A stretch of 64,000 nucleotides of DNA from CAYZHM01 sp964478225 (lineage in GTDB: Bacteria > Pseudomonadota > Alphaproteobacteria > Micavibrionales > Micavibrionaceae): positions 96,609-160,608 of the forward strand of contig CAYZHM010000004.1 in NCBI GenBank assembly GCA_964478225.1. Reading direction: 5' to 3'. Shown here in pieces: positions 1-9,657 of this stretch (its first letter is position 1; each line of letters begins with the position of its first letter). The position numbers and the translations under genes were made by a program. The notes beneath the pieces were generated by a model. It saw only the letters and a program-made list of their open reading frames with translations. It was not told the origin of the DNA and did not search any database.

Positions 1-445
1 CTTTGCCGTCATATCCGAAACGTGTCGTTTTCAATATAGTAGGAAGGCTGTATGTCTGTACGTGCTTTTGAGCGTCATTTAATCCATTTATTTCAGACCA
101 TTGCGTGGTTTTGATCCCAATTTGATTCAAGAATGTTTTCTCCTGTATGCGGTCTTGTGTGATTTGCAGGAGACTGTCGTCGGGGTAGACGGGTTTGTAT
201 TTTTTTAAGAACGCGACGGTTTCGACGGGGATGTTTTCAAATTCGTAAGAGATCACGTCGCATTGATCGGCGAGGGTGTTGAGGGCTTGCTCGTCGGTAT
301 ACTCTGCCTGCAAGGTTTTGTTGGCGACCTGAGATGCGGGGCTATTTTCTTCCGGAGTGAGGATAATGGTTTTGATGTTAAGCTTTGCTGCGGCTTGTGC
401 GCTCATCCGTCCCAGTTGTCCGCCGCCTAATATCCCTAAAATCAT
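1..445 (-). CDS. purK: N5-carboxyaminoimidazole ribonucleotide synthase PurK, 3' part cut off by the window edge
   Basis: Cytoplasmic ATP-grasp enzyme of purine synthesis that carboxylates AIR with bicarbonate and ATP to give N5-CAIR, the substrate of PurE. The visible 148 residues open with MILGILGGGQLGRM, the family's N-terminal nucleotide-binding signature, followed by NIKTIILTPEENSPASQVA and VISYEFENIPVE, both typical of PurK. The reading frame has no stop before base 1, so the C-terminal ATP-grasp half lies outside the window. The ATG at 445 is the first possible start; an ATG a few bases upstream runs straight into a stop. It lies 75 bases downstream of purE on the same strand, the usual purE-purK order, so the two are probably co-transcribed. 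Confidence 0.95.
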   Translation of the reverse strand, partial: MILGILGGGQLGRMSAQAAAKLNIKTIILTPEENSPASQVANKTLQAEYTDEQALNTLADQCDVISYEFENIPVETVAFLKKYKPVYPDDSLLQITQDRIQEKTFLNQIGIKTTQWSEINGLNDAQKHVQTYSLPTILKTTRFGYDGK

Positions 446-520
446 TTTACATAATCCAAATTTGGTGAAGGGGCTGGGATTGGATTAGGAGTGTGGTGAG
501 GGGTCGATTGGCGCGGGTCG

Positions 521-1015
521 TCATGCGGGGAATTCGGCAACGGCGTTGGTTTGTTGTTGGCGGAAGGCCTCAAGCTTTTGGGCAACGTCCGGGTCTTGCA
601 GAGCAATGATCGCGGCGGCCAAGAGCCCGGCGTTTTTGGCGCCTGGTTTGCCTATGGCTAGCGTGCCGACGGGGATGCCGCCTGGCATTTGTGCAATCGA
701 GAGAAGGCTGTCCATGCCTTGCAAGGCCTTGCTTTCGACGGGAACGCCCAAAACGGGCAAGGTTGTCATGCTGGCGGCCATGCCGGGGAGGTGGGCTGCG
801 CCGCCGGCTCCGGCGATAATAACTTGAAGACCCCGATCTTTGGCGGTTTTGGCGTATTCAACAAGGCGGTCGGGGGTGCGGTGGGCCGAGACGATTTTGG
901 CTTCGTGCGGAATTCCCATGTCGTGCAGGATTTTATGGGCTTCTTGCATCGTGTCCCAGTCGCTCTGGGAGCCCATAATGATGCCGACTTTGGGGTTGGG
1001 ATCGGAATGAGTCAT
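521..1015 (-). CDS. purE: N5-CAIR mutase PurE (class I)
   Basis: Converts N5-CAIR to CAIR in purine biosynthesis. The 164-residue length is normal for class I PurE. Conserved motifs are visible: GSQSDW at residues 15-20 (phosphate and ribose contacts), SAHRTP at 43-48 containing the catalytic-region His45, and [11 protein letters not shown] near 69-79, followed by PVLGVPVES and [13 protein letters not shown]. The next gene on the strand is purK, which makes its substrate. The start ATG at 1015 gives the standard short N-terminal extension before the first beta strand. Confidence 0.97.
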   Translation of the reverse strand: MTHSDPNPKVGIIMGSQSDWDTMQEAHKILHDMGIPHEAKIVSAHRTPDRLVEYAKTAKDRGLQVIIAGAGGAAHLPGMAASMTTLPVLGVPVESKALQGMDSLLSIAQMPGGIPVGTLAIGKPGAKNAGLLAAAIIALQDPDVAQKLEAFRQQQTNAVAEFPA

Positions 1016-1054
1016 AGCTGGGTTATACGGTAAAGGTTGGGTGAAAACAATAGA

Positions 1055-1258
1055 TTAAGCGATAATATCGTCGATTAATGAACTTTCGATTTTCTGGATC
1101 ATGTCTTTAAACCAGAGCTTGCGCTTTTTAAGCTGTTGGATCTGGAACAGGTTTAACGGTTGGTCAGACGACAGCGTGCGCTCAATAGCTTCATTGAGCG
1201 CGGCATGTTCTGTCTTGTACTCTGCCAGCTTTAGGCGAAGTTCTTCTTGATCTTCCAT
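1055..1258 (-). CDS. Small DUF465 / YdcH-type protein
   Basis: A 67-residue, strongly charged, helical protein (MEDQEELRLKL..., LNLFQIQQLKKRKLWFKDMI). The pattern L-x(4)-H-x-x-L-N-E-A-I-E followed by Q-x-L-K-K-R-K-L-x-x-K-D is that of the YdcH/DUF465 family, short coiled-coil proteins of unknown function that are common in alphaproteobacteria. I chose the ATG at 1258; a TTG five codons upstream is also possible, and neither has a clear Shine-Dalgarno sequence. It is followed by purE 40 bases downstream on the same strand and is divergent from pfkA. Confidence 0.75.
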   Translation of the reverse strand: MEDQEELRLKLAEYKTEHAALNEAIERTLSSDQPLNLFQIQQLKKRKLWFKDMIQKIESSLIDDIIA

Positions 1259-1392
1259 AAGAGATAAGTTCAAATAACTACTACTTTCATAAAGGTTTAA
1301 TTATAGCACGAATTTTTGATTTTGCGTAATTAAAAATATGTATTAAAATCAATATATTGCATTCTTAACCTCAGATAGAAAAGACATTCCTC

Positions 1393-2472
1393 ATGGCCCA
1401 AAAACTAGCGATTCTCACCAGTGGCGGCGATTGTGCAGGGCTTAACGCCGTTTTGCGGGCTGTGGTGTTCCGTGCGCGTGAGCTTGGCTGGGATGTTTTG
1501 GGCATTGAAAACGGTACGGCGGGCTTGCTTGATAAGCCCTATAGGGTGCGTGAGCTTCGGCGACGTGATTTTCACGGCTATATTATGCGGATTGGCGGAA
1601 CCATTTTGGGGACAACCAATAGTCGCAATCCTTTTGCTTATAAGATGGATGATGGGTCGGTGATTGATCGTTCGGATGAAGTGATTGCTGCCCTAAGGGA
1701 GCTTGGTGTTGAGGCCGTGATTGGAATTGGCGGAGATGGAAGCTTTGATATCCTAAGCCGGTTGACCGCAAAAGGCGGGATTAATTTTGTTGGCGTGCCG
1801 AAGACGATTGATAACGACCTTGATATGACGGATTTGTCCGTCGGGTTTGATACGGCGGTGGCGGTGGCGACGGAAGCTTTGGACCGGTTGCAGCCAACAG
1901 CGGCTTCCCATGACCGGGTGATGATTTTGGAAGTAATGGGGCGCGATGCGGGGCATATTGCTTTGGCGGCGGGGATTGCCGGCGGGGCAGACGTTATTCT
2001 TATTCCTGAAATTCCTTATACGATTGAAAATGTGGCCAAGCAGATTAAAGCGGTTAAGGAGACTGGACGCAATTTTGCGCTGGTGATTGTGTCGGAGGCC
2101 GTGAAAACGCCGGAAGGGCAAAAACATCAGGTTGTCTATCATGGCGGCGAGACGCGTTATGGCGGGATTGGTGAATATCTGGCGCCGAGAATTGCCGAGG
2201 CCACGGGGTTTGAAACGCGGACGACTGTTCTCGGACATGTGCAGCGCGGGGCTTCGCCGACATGGAATGATCGGTTGCTTGCACAATCATTGGGCGTGAA
2301 AGCGGTTGATTTGGTGCATGCGGGAACGTTCGGACGCATGGTGGCGTGGCAGAATATGCAGGCGGTCGATGTGGCGATTGGCGACGCGATTAAGAAGTGT
2401 CGTGTCGTAGACCCTAAGGGCTCTATGGTGCATACCGCGAAGGCTCTCGGTATTTCATTTGGGGATCAGTAG
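1393..2472 (+). CDS. pfkA: 6-phosphofructokinase
   Basis: Phosphorylates fructose 6-phosphate to fructose 1,6-bisphosphate in glycolysis. The 359-residue protein has LTSGGDCAGLNA at 8-19, GIGGDGSFD at 111-119, PKTIDND at 136-142 and MGRDAGHIA. Gly116 lies where ATP-dependent enzymes have Gly104 (E. coli numbering; pyrophosphate-dependent enzymes have Asp), but Lys137 lies where E. coli has Gly124 and pyrophosphate enzymes have Lys. This Gly/Lys combination is known from the mixed long-form group; the Gly suggests ATP use, though the sequence does not settle the phosphoryl donor. The gene stands alone, divergent from the DUF465 gene. The glycolysis counterpart glpX is also in this window at 45763. 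Confidence 0.93.
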   Translation: MAQKLAILTSGGDCAGLNAVLRAVVFRARELGWDVLGIENGTAGLLDKPYRVRELRRRDFHGYIMRIGGTILGTTNSRNPFAYKMDDGSVIDRSDEVIAALRELGVEAVIGIGGDGSFDILSRLTAKGGINFVGVPKTIDNDLDMTDLSVGFDTAVAVATEALDRLQPTAASHDRVMILEVMGRDAGHIALAAGIAGGADVILIPEIPYTIENVAKQIKAVKETGRNFALVIVSEAVKTPEGQKHQVVYHGGETRYGGIGEYLAPRIAEATGFETRTTVLGHVQRGASPTWNDRLLAQSLGVKAVDLVHAGTFGRMVAWQNMQAVDVAIGDAIKKCRVVDPKGSMVHTAKALGISFGDQ

Positions 2473-2532
2473 TTTATTTGACATAATTATTTTTTTAATG
2501 TAGTTTTGTAGCTGAAAACAGAGGCAAATACA

Positions 2533-3075
2533 TTGAAATTAGACGAACTCTACATGCAGGCTTTGCGGTCAAGAATGTGTTCAAACGTCGGCAATTCTGC
2601 TGTGTCGGGATTCAAGCGCGTTGTTATGGTCGGTGCATGGTTGGAGCACGATACATTTTTGAGCGGTAATGATCAGAAATTCTTAGAAATTTCTGCGCGA
2701 CTTCTTCGGCAGTCCGGACACGCCTTGCATCCAGAATTCGATTTGGCGGTGATGGATATGAATTCTACAGGCGAAGATTTTAAAAAAGATACACCGGAAG
2801 CCGATCTTGTGATTGTTGCGCATATTCCTAGCGACACTCCTGAAGCTCGTGTTGCTAGTCGTATGTGCGGAAATTCAGAGCGTAATCCATTTTTGCTGAG
2901 TGATAATAAAATTTCTTGGCAGGAAGCAGTTGTCAAAGCTGGGGCCAAGGCTTTGGTTGTTATCGGGGAGCCTTGTTGCGATGTGGTCGCTACAGATTTT
3001 CCTGATTTTAAAGAAGCTAGTGTACAATATTTTGGTGAGATGCGGGAGCTTAAATGCTCTTTGCTTTATTCTTAA
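2533..3075 (+). CDS. Unrecognised 180-residue protein
   Basis: I do not recognise a family. The start is probably TTG at 2533, because AGAGG lies about 8 bases upstream; the first in-frame ATG would be residue 8. The sequence alternates hydrophobic strands and helices (KRVVMVGAWLEHDTF, ADLVIVAHIPSD, AKALVVIGEPCCDVV), suggesting a Rossmann-like or other alpha/beta fold in the cytoplasm. There is no signal peptide or membrane segment. The adjacent cysteines in GEPCCDV could bind a metal or form a disulfide, which is speculation. It sits between pfkA and two PH-domain membrane proteins with a 60-base gap after pfkA. Confidence 0.6.
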   Translation: MKLDELYMQALRSRMCSNVGNSAVSGFKRVVMVGAWLEHDTFLSGNDQKFLEISARLLRQSGHALHPEFDLAVMDMNSTGEDFKKDTPEADLVIVAHIPSDTPEARVASRMCGNSERNPFLLSDNKISWQEAVVKAGAKALVVIGEPCCDVVATDFPDFKEASVQYFGEMRELKCSLLYS

Positions 3076-3099
3076 TAGAGCGTGTGATAGATATCAAAG

Positions 3100-3639
3100 A
3101 TGCTTTACGTTCAGGAATCGCTGGGGCCGAATGAAGAACTGATCCATGTCGGCAAATATAATGTGATGTACACGGTGCATGCAGCATTTTTGATTGTGCT
3201 GAGTATGGCGGGGAGTCTTATTGTGATTGCCGCAGCAAATTTCATTTATAAACAGATCGGTTGGTTTCCGCAGAATTTGGGAATAGCGGATTCAATTCCT
3301 TATTTGCATCCGGGTGTGCGAATTGGCGCGTTTGCGTTGTTTTGCGTGGGTTTGATGGGGTTTGCGCAGATGATGATTGCGAAGATGACGACGGAAATTG
3401 CGATTACAAATAATCGCCTTATCTATAAACGTGGATTGGTTGCGCGGCATATTGGCGAGATTGGGGTTGACCGGATTGAAGGCGTGACCGTGCTGCAGAC
3501 GATTATGGGGCGGATTTTTAATTATGGACGTTTGTCTGTGCGCGGGATGGGGATTGGCGAGGTGATTTTGCCGGCAATTGAAAATCCCATCGGATTCCGG
3601 CAAGCTATAGAGAGGGCGAAGGCCTCAATGGGGAGCTGA
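3100..3639 (+). CDS. Membrane protein with bacterial PH (DUF304) domain, copy 1
   Basis: A 179-residue inner-membrane protein. Two hydrophobic helices are visible, about residues 28-49 and 73-93, followed by a C-terminal bacterial pleckstrin-homology domain of the DUF304/bPH2 type. The key pattern is EIAITNNRLIYKRGLVARHIGEI and VDRIEGVTVLQTIMGRIFNYG (given in parts), where the T-N-x-R and the D-x-I-E-x-V positions are family hallmarks. The role of these proteins is not established; some relate to envelope stress. It is followed after 2 bases by a second PH-domain gene and then after 2 more by ilvD, so the three form one transcription unit. Confidence 0.8.
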   Translation: MLYVQESLGPNEELIHVGKYNVMYTVHAAFLIVLSMAGSLIVIAAANFIYKQIGWFPQNLGIADSIPYLHPGVRIGAFALFCVGLMGFAQMMIAKMTTEIAITNNRLIYKRGLVARHIGEIGVDRIEGVTVLQTIMGRIFNYGRLSVRGMGIGEVILPAIENPIGFRQAIERAKASMGS

Positions 3640-3641
3640 TT

Positions 3642-4103
3642 ATGGCGAGCAAGCAAGAGAATTCAATTCAGTCAAGGTTGGTGGCGGGAGAAGATATACT
3701 TGTGCAATCGGTTATTCACCCTGGGATTTACTGGAAGCCGGCGGCGTGTTTGTTGTTGGCGTTTTTATTCTTTTTCGTGGCGACGCAATTGGGGTTTTTG
3801 TTTACGTTTTTTGCGCTGCTTTATTTCTTTTATAATTATGTGCGGGCAAGCATTTTAATGTTTGTGGTTACAAACAAGCGGATTTTGGCACGGTATGGGA
3901 TTTTGATGGTGGATATGGTGGATGTGCATTTTGACAAGATTGAGTCGATTGAACTGGAGCGGATGTTGCCGGGGTTTTTGCTGGGGTATTCCAATCTTGT
4001 TGTCATGGGGACAGGGAACCGCTTGATTGTTATTCCATATGTCGGTAATGGTGAAGCCATTCGCAAGGCGTATGATGAAGCGACGCTAACGAACAAAGGT
4101 TAA
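3642..4103 (+). CDS. Membrane protein with bacterial PH (DUF304) domain, copy 2
   Basis: A 153-residue membrane protein that is a paralogue in architecture of the preceding gene. A hydrophobic hairpin at about residues 30-69 ([18 protein letters not shown] onward) is followed by [17 protein letters not shown] and [20 protein letters not shown], matching the bPH2 pattern of T-N-K-R then K-I-E-S-I. Two such domains in neighbouring genes with 2-base spacing suggest a heteromeric membrane complex; this is inference. No enzyme motif is present. Confidence 0.8.
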   Translation: MASKQENSIQSRLVAGEDILVQSVIHPGIYWKPAACLLLAFLFFFVATQLGFLFTFFALLYFFYNYVRASILMFVVTNKRILARYGILMVDMVDVHFDKIESIELERMLPGFLLGYSNLVVMGTGNRLIVIPYVGNGEAIRKAYDEATLTNKG

Positions 4104-4105
4104 TT

Positions 4106-5854
4106 ATGATTTTTGACAAAAAGCGCGCCCATCCGGACGGATGGGACAAAAGCAAACTTGTTTCCCGTTATGTGACCGTGGGGCCGTCGAGTGCGCCGCA
4201 CAGGTCAATGCTGCGCGCTATGGGCCTGAAGGACGAGGACATTGCAAAGCCTTTGGTGGGGGTCGCGACGTGTTGGAATGAAGCGGCGCCCTGCAACATT
4301 AATCTTGCAGCATTGGCGCAGCATGTGAAAAAAGGCGTATCGGAAGGCGGTGCAACGCCGCGTGAGTTTACGACGATTACAGTGACGGACGGGATTGCCA
4401 ATGGGCATGAGGGAATGCGAGCGTCGCTTCCTTCAAGAGAGGTGATTGCAGATTCCGTTGAGCTGACAATGCGGGGGCATTGTTATGATGCGTTGGTGGG
4501 CTTGGCGGGATGTGATAAATCATTGCCGGGAATGATGATGGTGATGGCGCGATTGAATGTGCCGAGCGTGTTTCTTTATGGCGGGACGATCATGCCGGGC
4601 AGCTTCAAGGGCAAGGATGCGGACATTATTACGGTTTTTGAGGCGGTCGGCGAGCATTCGGTTGGAAAATTGAGTGATGAGGAGCTTTATACCTGTGAGT
4701 GTGGGGCATTGCCGGGCGCAGGGGCGTGCGGCGGTCAGTTTACGGCCAACACGATGAGCTGCGTGGCCGAGGCTTTGGGGTTGGCTGTGCCGGGGGCGAA
4801 CGGTGTGCCGGCAGTTTATGAGAGTAAGGATGATTATGCACGTGCGTCAGGTGAGGCGGTTGTGAACCTGATCCGCAATGGCGGGCCTTTGCCGCGTGAT
4901 ATTATCACATTGAAATCATTGGAAAATGCTGCTGCTGTGGTGGCTGCGACCGGTGGGTCAACAAATGCGGCCTTGCACCTTCCGGCGATTGCGCATGAAG
5001 CCGGCATCGATTTTGACCTTTTTGAGGTGTCCGAGGTGTTTAAACGCACCCCGTACATAGCGAATTTAAGGCCAGCGGGGCGCTATCTTGCCAAACATCT
5101 CCATGATATCGGCGGTGTTCAGGTTGTATTGAAGGAACTTTTGGATAACGGATTTCTTCACGGCGACTGTATCACGGTTACCGGTAAGACACTGGCGGAG
5201 AATCTTGAGACAGCTGTGTTCCCCGAGGGTCAGGATGTGGTTCATCGTGTGGCAAAACCGATTAGTTCAACGGGAGGCGTGGTGGGTCTGCGCGGCAATC
5301 TTGCGCCGGATGGTGCGATTGTAAAAGTGGCGGGCATGAAAAATTTAAAATTCTCTGGTCCGGCCCGGATTTTCAATGGTGAGGACGCGGCGTATGAGGC
5401 CGTAAAGAACGGTGCGTATCGAAAAGGCGATGTGATCATTATTCGTTATGAAGGGCCGAAAGGCGGGCCGGGCATGAAAGAAATGCTGGCGACGACCGCT
5501 GCATTATACGGTCAGGGACACGGAAATGATGTCGCATTGATTACCGATGGGCGTTTTTCGGGTGGAACCAGAGGATTTTGTATTGGGCATGTGGGCCCGG
5601 AAGCCGCGGAAGGCGGGCCGATTGGGTTGATTGAGGATGGAGATATCATCACAATTGATGCTGAGGCGGGACGTTTGGATGTCGAATTGAGTGAAGACGA
5701 GTTAGAGGCGCGGCGCAAAAAATGGAAGCCCCGGCCCACAAATTATAATTCGGGAACGCTGGAAAAGTATGTTAAACTGGTCGGCAAGGCGCGTTATGGC
5801 GCTGTCACCCATTCCGGAGCCTCGGAAGAAACCCATGTCTTTGTTGAGTTGTAG
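4106..5854 (+). CDS. ilvD: Dihydroxy-acid dehydratase
   Basis: Iron-sulfur enzyme that dehydrates dihydroxyisovalerate and dihydroxymethylvalerate in valine and isoleucine synthesis. The 582-residue sequence shows the cluster-region cysteines: Cys56 ([11 protein letters not shown]), Cys136 ([12 protein letters not shown]) and Cys208 ([14 protein letters not shown]). [13 protein letters not shown] holds the magnesium/substrate region, and the C-terminal half has [19 protein letters not shown]. Whether the cluster is [2Fe-2S] or [4Fe-4S] cannot be read from this. An AAAGGTTA Shine-Dalgarno-like sequence precedes the start. The 3' end overlaps the next gene by 20 bases. Confidence 0.97.
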   Translation: MIFDKKRAHPDGWDKSKLVSRYVTVGPSSAPHRSMLRAMGLKDEDIAKPLVGVATCWNEAAPCNINLAALAQHVKKGVSEGGATPREFTTITVTDGIANGHEGMRASLPSREVIADSVELTMRGHCYDALVGLAGCDKSLPGMMMVMARLNVPSVFLYGGTIMPGSFKGKDADIITVFEAVGEHSVGKLSDEELYTCECGALPGAGACGGQFTANTMSCVAEALGLAVPGANGVPAVYESKDDYARASGEAVVNLIRNGGPLPRDIITLKSLENAAAVVAATGGSTNAALHLPAIAHEAGIDFDLFEVSEVFKRTPYIANLRPAGRYLAKHLHDIGGVQVVLKELLDNGFLHGDCITVTGKTLAENLETAVFPEGQDVVHRVAKPISSTGGVVGLRGNLAPDGAIVKVAGMKNLKFSGPARIFNGEDAAYEAVKNGAYRKGDVIIIRYEGPKGGPGMKEMLATTAALYGQGHGNDVALITDGRFSGGTRGFCIGHVGPEAAEGGPIGLIEDGDIITIDAEAGRLDVELSEDELEARRKKWKPRPTNYNSGTLEKYVKLVGKARYGAVTHSGASEETHVFVEL

Positions 5855-7508
5855 AAGATTTCTTTTGTTGTCTGCGTGTTCCGTTGCGTTTGTGGTTTCC
5901 CCGGCGCCGGTTTATGCGGCCAATGATGTTGGCACGTTTATCAGCGATTTGTTTGCTGAAGAAGTGCGCGTTGGCACGATTGATGATGCGCGTCTTTATG
6001 ACCGCGTTGTGTTGCAGAGTTTTTATGACGGGCGCGCGGGAAAGCTTTATTGGCACACAGACAAAGGCAGTCTAAAGTCTGATGCTTATAAGTTTGTAAA
6101 GCTTTTGGATGAGTCATGGACGCACGGTCTTAATCCGATGACTTACCATGCGTCTGAAATCCATGATCTTGTAAAAGATAGAGACCGCGAACGTGCGGGC
6201 GAATTGGATGTCTTATTAAGCGATGCTTTTATAAGATATGTGCGGGCGATGTCAGGGATGCGTGTGTCCGCAGAAAAGATGGGCGTTGATAAGGCGAGTT
6301 GGCTGCAGCCTTATCCAACTGATGAAATTATGCGTTTTCTGATGACGGTTAAGGATTTTAGCGTGTTGCCTGAGACCATTATTGCAAAGAGTGCGACATA
6401 TGACAGATTGCGTGCGGAACTTATTGAGTTGGCGCAGCAGGGCGGGTTTGATGAAAAGACCCCCCAATTGGATTTGGTTGGTGATGCGTTAAAACCCGGA
6501 CAGCGCCGTGAGATTGTTCCAGCGTTGCGAGTGCGTTTGGGAGTTGAGCCGCAGACCAATGAACCGCTTTATTATGATGACCGTTTGTCGGCGGCTGTGA
6601 TGAAGTTTCAGAGAGAAGTTGGTTTACCGGCGGACGGGGTTGTTGGGCCTGAGACGATTAATAATTTGAACAAAGGGCGGCGTGAACGCATGCTGCAGAT
6701 TATTGCCAATCTGGAGAGGTTGCGTTGGAAGCCGGAACCGGAAGCCAAGCGTTTTGTCGTGGTGAATATTCCAACGGCCACGTTGTGGGCGATTGATGAT
6801 GGAAAGTTGTTTTTCGAGATGCCGGTGATTGTCGGCCGGCCAAAGCGGCCAACCAAGATGTTTATTACAAAAATTACCGGAGTGCGGGTTAATCCGGACT
6901 GGACTGTGCCGCCGACAGTGCAGCGCGAGGATATTATTCCGGGGGCGAAAGAGGACCCTTATTATTTGTATGATCGAGGCATTGATGTTTTCAGTGGTTA
7001 TGGGGCGGATGCGCATTCTATGGACTCAACGCAGATTGACTGGAATGAGATGAGCGCCAGTGAGCTTCGTCAATTAAGGTTTGTACAGCCGCCGGGGGAT
7101 TATAACCCGCTGGGTCGTTACCGGGTTATTATGCCTAATTCTTATGATATTTATTTACATGATACGAATGAGAAGCATGCGTTTGACTCTGAGAAGAGGG
7201 CTTTGTCGTCTGGGTGCATACGATTGAAGGAGCCGCGCCAGATGACGGATTTTATTTTACAGAATTCAAGCTGGACCCAGGATAAGGTGGATGCGGCCTA
7301 TGATTCGGGCAAAAAACGCGATCTTATGATCTCGGAAGATTTGCCCGTCTATATTTTTTATTATACGATTTGGGCGGATAATTCTGGAAAATTGATATTC
7401 GGTCATGACATTTATGGATGGGACAAGCGGTTGATTGAAGAGCTTGAGGCGATTGACGGATTTTATATTCCATCGCATAATGATCTGTCTGCTCAGCGCA
7501 ATATTTGA
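5835..7508 (+). CDS. L,D-transpeptidase of the YcbB (LdtD) type
   Basis: Periplasmic enzyme that forms 3-3 cross-links in peptidoglycan. I place the start at ATG 5835, inside the end of ilvD, because GGAAGAA precedes it and it gives a clean signal peptide ([20 protein letters not shown] then PVYA-A). The 557-residue protein has a long N-terminal region, a peptidoglycan-binding repeat ([20 protein letters not shown]), and a YkuD catalytic domain beginning at [15 protein letters not shown]. The active site [20 protein letters not shown] places the catalytic cysteine at 461, followed by IRLKEP. Large insertions around [18 protein letters not shown] are typical of the YcbB subgroup. A DUF882 peptidase follows, as often seen, and an LdtR-type regulator occurs at 18588. 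Confidence 0.9.
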   Translation: MSLLSCRRFLLLSACSVAFVVSPAPVYAANDVGTFISDLFAEEVRVGTIDDARLYDRVVLQSFYDGRAGKLYWHTDKGSLKSDAYKFVKLLDESWTHGLNPMTYHASEIHDLVKDRDRERAGELDVLLSDAFIRYVRAMSGMRVSAEKMGVDKASWLQPYPTDEIMRFLMTVKDFSVLPETIIAKSATYDRLRAELIELAQQGGFDEKTPQLDLVGDALKPGQRREIVPALRVRLGVEPQTNEPLYYDDRLSAAVMKFQREVGLPADGVVGPETINNLNKGRRERMLQIIANLERLRWKPEPEAKRFVVVNIPTATLWAIDDGKLFFEMPVIVGRPKRPTKMFITKITGVRVNPDWTVPPTVQREDIIPGAKEDPYYLYDRGIDVFSGYGADAHSMDSTQIDWNEMSASELRQLRFVQPPGDYNPLGRYRVIMPNSYDIYLHDTNEKHAFDSEKRALSSGCIRLKEPRQMTDFILQNSSWTQDKVDAAYDSGKKRDLMISEDLPVYIFYYTIWADNSGKLIFGHDIYGWDKRLIEELEAIDGFYIPSHNDLSAQRNI

Positions 7509-7616
7509 TTCTCGGGCGGCGTTTTTTGTTTCTCGTTTTGCCGGATTTGAACTTTACAGTGATAAATTTTGTGGTAGAACTTCCCCTTGGAAATTGAAAA
7601 ATAGAGAATAACAAGC

Positions 7617-8177
7617 ATGACCTCAATTCGAGCAATTTCAAGACGTGATATCCTTAAGTACGGTTTTGCAGGCGTTATTGGGTCTGCGGTGCCATTGCTG
7701 CTGACAAGCGGCGAGGCCTATGCGGCCAATGGCGGGACTTGGCGGGTTGCTTTCCGTCATCAGCATACTGGCGAGAGTTTTAATGGCGCGTACCGCGTTG
7801 GCGATCAATATTTGCCGGAGGCGTTTGAGCGTTTGAGCTATGTGCTCCGCGATTTCCGCACGGATGAAACATTTCCGATGGATCCTTATACGATTGATAT
7901 TTTGAGCACTTTGCAGCGCAAGAGCGGTGCAAGCCGTGTGCTTGAAGTTTTGTCCGGTTACCGCAGCCCGAGAACCAATGCGATGTTGCGTGGGTCTGGT
8001 TCCGGTGTGGCAAGGAATTCTTTACATATGTACGGGCAGGCGATTGATATTCGTATGCCTGGTTATTCGACGGCCAATTTGCGTGATATGGCCAAGTCGT
8101 TGCGTGCTGGTGGTGTTGGCTATTATCCCAAGAGCAATTTTGTTCATGTGGATAGTGGTGATGTTCGCAGCTGGTAA
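7617..8177 (+). CDS. DUF882 / YcbK-family peptidase with Tat-like signal
   Basis: A 186-residue exported protein. SRRDILKYGFAGVIGSAVPLL is a twin-arginine-type signal ending near AYA-ANGG. The mature part carries the DUF882 (peptidase M15-like) pattern: FRHQHTGESFNGAY, a DFRTDE stretch, VLSGYRSPRTNAML, then HMYGQAIDIRM and a final FVHVDSGDVRSW whose His and Asp residues are expected zinc ligands. The E. coli relative MepK (YcbK) cleaves 3-3 cross-links; the gene directly upstream makes that kind of cross-link, so a maker-cutter pair is a reasonable inference. The 109-base gap before it may hold its own promoter. Confidence 0.88.
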   Translation: MTSIRAISRRDILKYGFAGVIGSAVPLLLTSGEAYAANGGTWRVAFRHQHTGESFNGAYRVGDQYLPEAFERLSYVLRDFRTDETFPMDPYTIDILSTLQRKSGASRVLEVLSGYRSPRTNAMLRGSGSGVARNSLHMYGQAIDIRMPGYSTANLRDMAKSLRAGGVGYYPKSNFVHVDSGDVRSW

Positions 8178-8284
8178 AAACCTTTTATTCCTGAAAGTAT
8201 TTTGGTTTTTGGTTTACAAAGCCCGCATTTTCTTATTAAGTCCCCTTTAAACTGATCTTTTGCTTCTACTATGAAGGACGCTGC

Positions 8285-8815
8285 GTGTTGGCGCGGTGGT
8301 TTGTGGCCATGGTTTTTATTGCGCTCGGGGCGAATTTACCGTCAGCGGATGGAACGCTGCCCACTGATACTTTGAGACTGGCTGTTCAGAAATTGCAGGG
8401 CGAAAATGTAAACTTAACCGCTGCGTCTCGTATATGGCAAAGTGCCCCGATTCCGCATAATAAAAATCAACCTGATTTTTTTAATGCCGTTATACAGGTG
8501 GATACAACTCTGGAACCACTGCATTTGCTGAAGTTTTTGCATGATACAGAAGAACGATTTGGGCGTGTCCGTTTGATCAAAAATGAACCCCGTGTTCTTG
8601 ATTTGGACCTTATTTCTTACAAAGAAAAAATTATAAATGACCGCAATTTTCAGGTCCCGCATCCGAGGATGGGTGAGCGGGCGTTTGTTTTGATGCCGCT
8701 GCGGGAAATTTGTGCGGATTGGCGGCATCCTGTTTCACGGGAAACAATCGATGAGATGATCAAATTATTGCCGCCAGGGCAAATTTTGCAACCTATAGGG
8801 GAGAAAATTGCGTAA
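8285..8815 (+). CDS. folK: 2-amino-4-hydroxy-6-hydroxymethyldihydropteridine pyrophosphokinase
   Basis: Transfers pyrophosphate from ATP to hydroxymethyl-dihydropterin in folate synthesis. Motifs: FIALGANLPS near the N terminus, AASRIWQSAPI, QPDFFNAVIQVDT, and EPRVLDLDLI, the metal-binding signature. The start is ambiguous: GTG at 8285 has AAGGA 6 bases upstream, while ATG at 8309 gives the N terminus usual for the family (MVFIALGANL). I report the GTG because of the ribosome binding site. The stop overlaps the folP start by one base (TAATG), indicating translational coupling. Confidence 0.92.
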   Translation: MLARWFVAMVFIALGANLPSADGTLPTDTLRLAVQKLQGENVNLTAASRIWQSAPIPHNKNQPDFFNAVIQVDTTLEPLHLLKFLHDTEERFGRVRLIKNEPRVLDLDLISYKEKIINDRNFQVPHPRMGERAFVLMPLREICADWRHPVSRETIDEMIKLLPPGQILQPIGEKIA

Positions 8816-9657
8816 TGGGTGCGATTAAGGGTCATATTTGTCATTCTTGGGGGAAATTTCCCTTGATCATGGGGGTGGTCAATGTGACCCCGGACAGTTT
8901 TTCAGATGGGGGTGAGTATTTCAGTGCAAAGGATGCTATCGCGCATGGGAAGAGGCTTATAGAGGATGGGGCCGATATTTTGGACGTTGGTGGGGAATCG
9001 ACACGTCCTGGCGCGGTTAATGTTGGTGTGGCCGAGGAAATAAGGCGTGTTGTGCCGGTGATTGAAGGGTTGAGGAATTGTGGTCGCTGGATCTCTGTAG
9101 ACACCCGGAATGCCGAAACCATGCATGCGGCGATAGAGGCTGGAGCTCATATTGTGAATGATATTAGTGGCTTGACGCATGATGCGGAGAGTATGGATGT
9201 GATCCGGCGCAAAAATACTCCCGTTATCCTCATGCATATGCAGAAAACGCCGGGGGATATGCAGAAAAATCCTATTTATAACAATGTTGTAGAGGATGTT
9301 TTTCAATGGCTTGAATCGCGGATTCAGGCCTGTAGGACGCACCGTATTGAAGCTGAAATGCTTATTGCGGATCCTGGCATCGGTTTTGGGAAATCGGTTG
9401 AGCATAATCTTTTATTGCTTAGAAATATAAAGAAATTTCATGATTTAGGTGTCCCATTGCTTCTTGGGACCTCGCGCAAAAGTTTTATTGGCAAGTTGTG
9501 TGGAGATGCGCCGCCGGAGCACCGAATTGGTGGTTCTTTAAGTTCTGTGCTGTGGGGGCTTGCTCAGGGCGTGCAAATTTTCCGTGTGCACGATGTTAGG
9601 GAAACAAAACAAGCCTTTGAAATTTATAACGCGATTTTAGCGGCGTCGCAGGAATAG
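8815..9657 (+). CDS. folP: Dihydropteroate synthase
   Basis: Condenses the FolK product with p-aminobenzoate to give dihydropteroate. The 280-residue TIM-barrel shows IMGVVNVTPDSFSDGG, ILDVGGESTRPGA, VNDISG, VILMHMQ, DPGIGFGKS and LLLGTSRKSFIG, the complete set of pterin and pABA site motifs. It is coupled to folK. Its last 34 bases overlap the convergent histidine phosphatase gene on the other strand. Confidence 0.96.
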   Translation: MGAIKGHICHSWGKFPLIMGVVNVTPDSFSDGGEYFSAKDAIAHGKRLIEDGADILDVGGESTRPGAVNVGVAEEIRRVVPVIEGLRNCGRWISVDTRNAETMHAAIEAGAHIVNDISGLTHDAESMDVIRRKNTPVILMHMQKTPGDMQKNPIYNNVVEDVFQWLESRIQACRTHRIEAEMLIADPGIGFGKSVEHNLLLLRNIKKFHDLGVPLLLGTSRKSFIGKLCGDAPPEHRIGGSLSSVLWGLAQGVQIFRVHDVRETKQAFEIYNAILAASQE

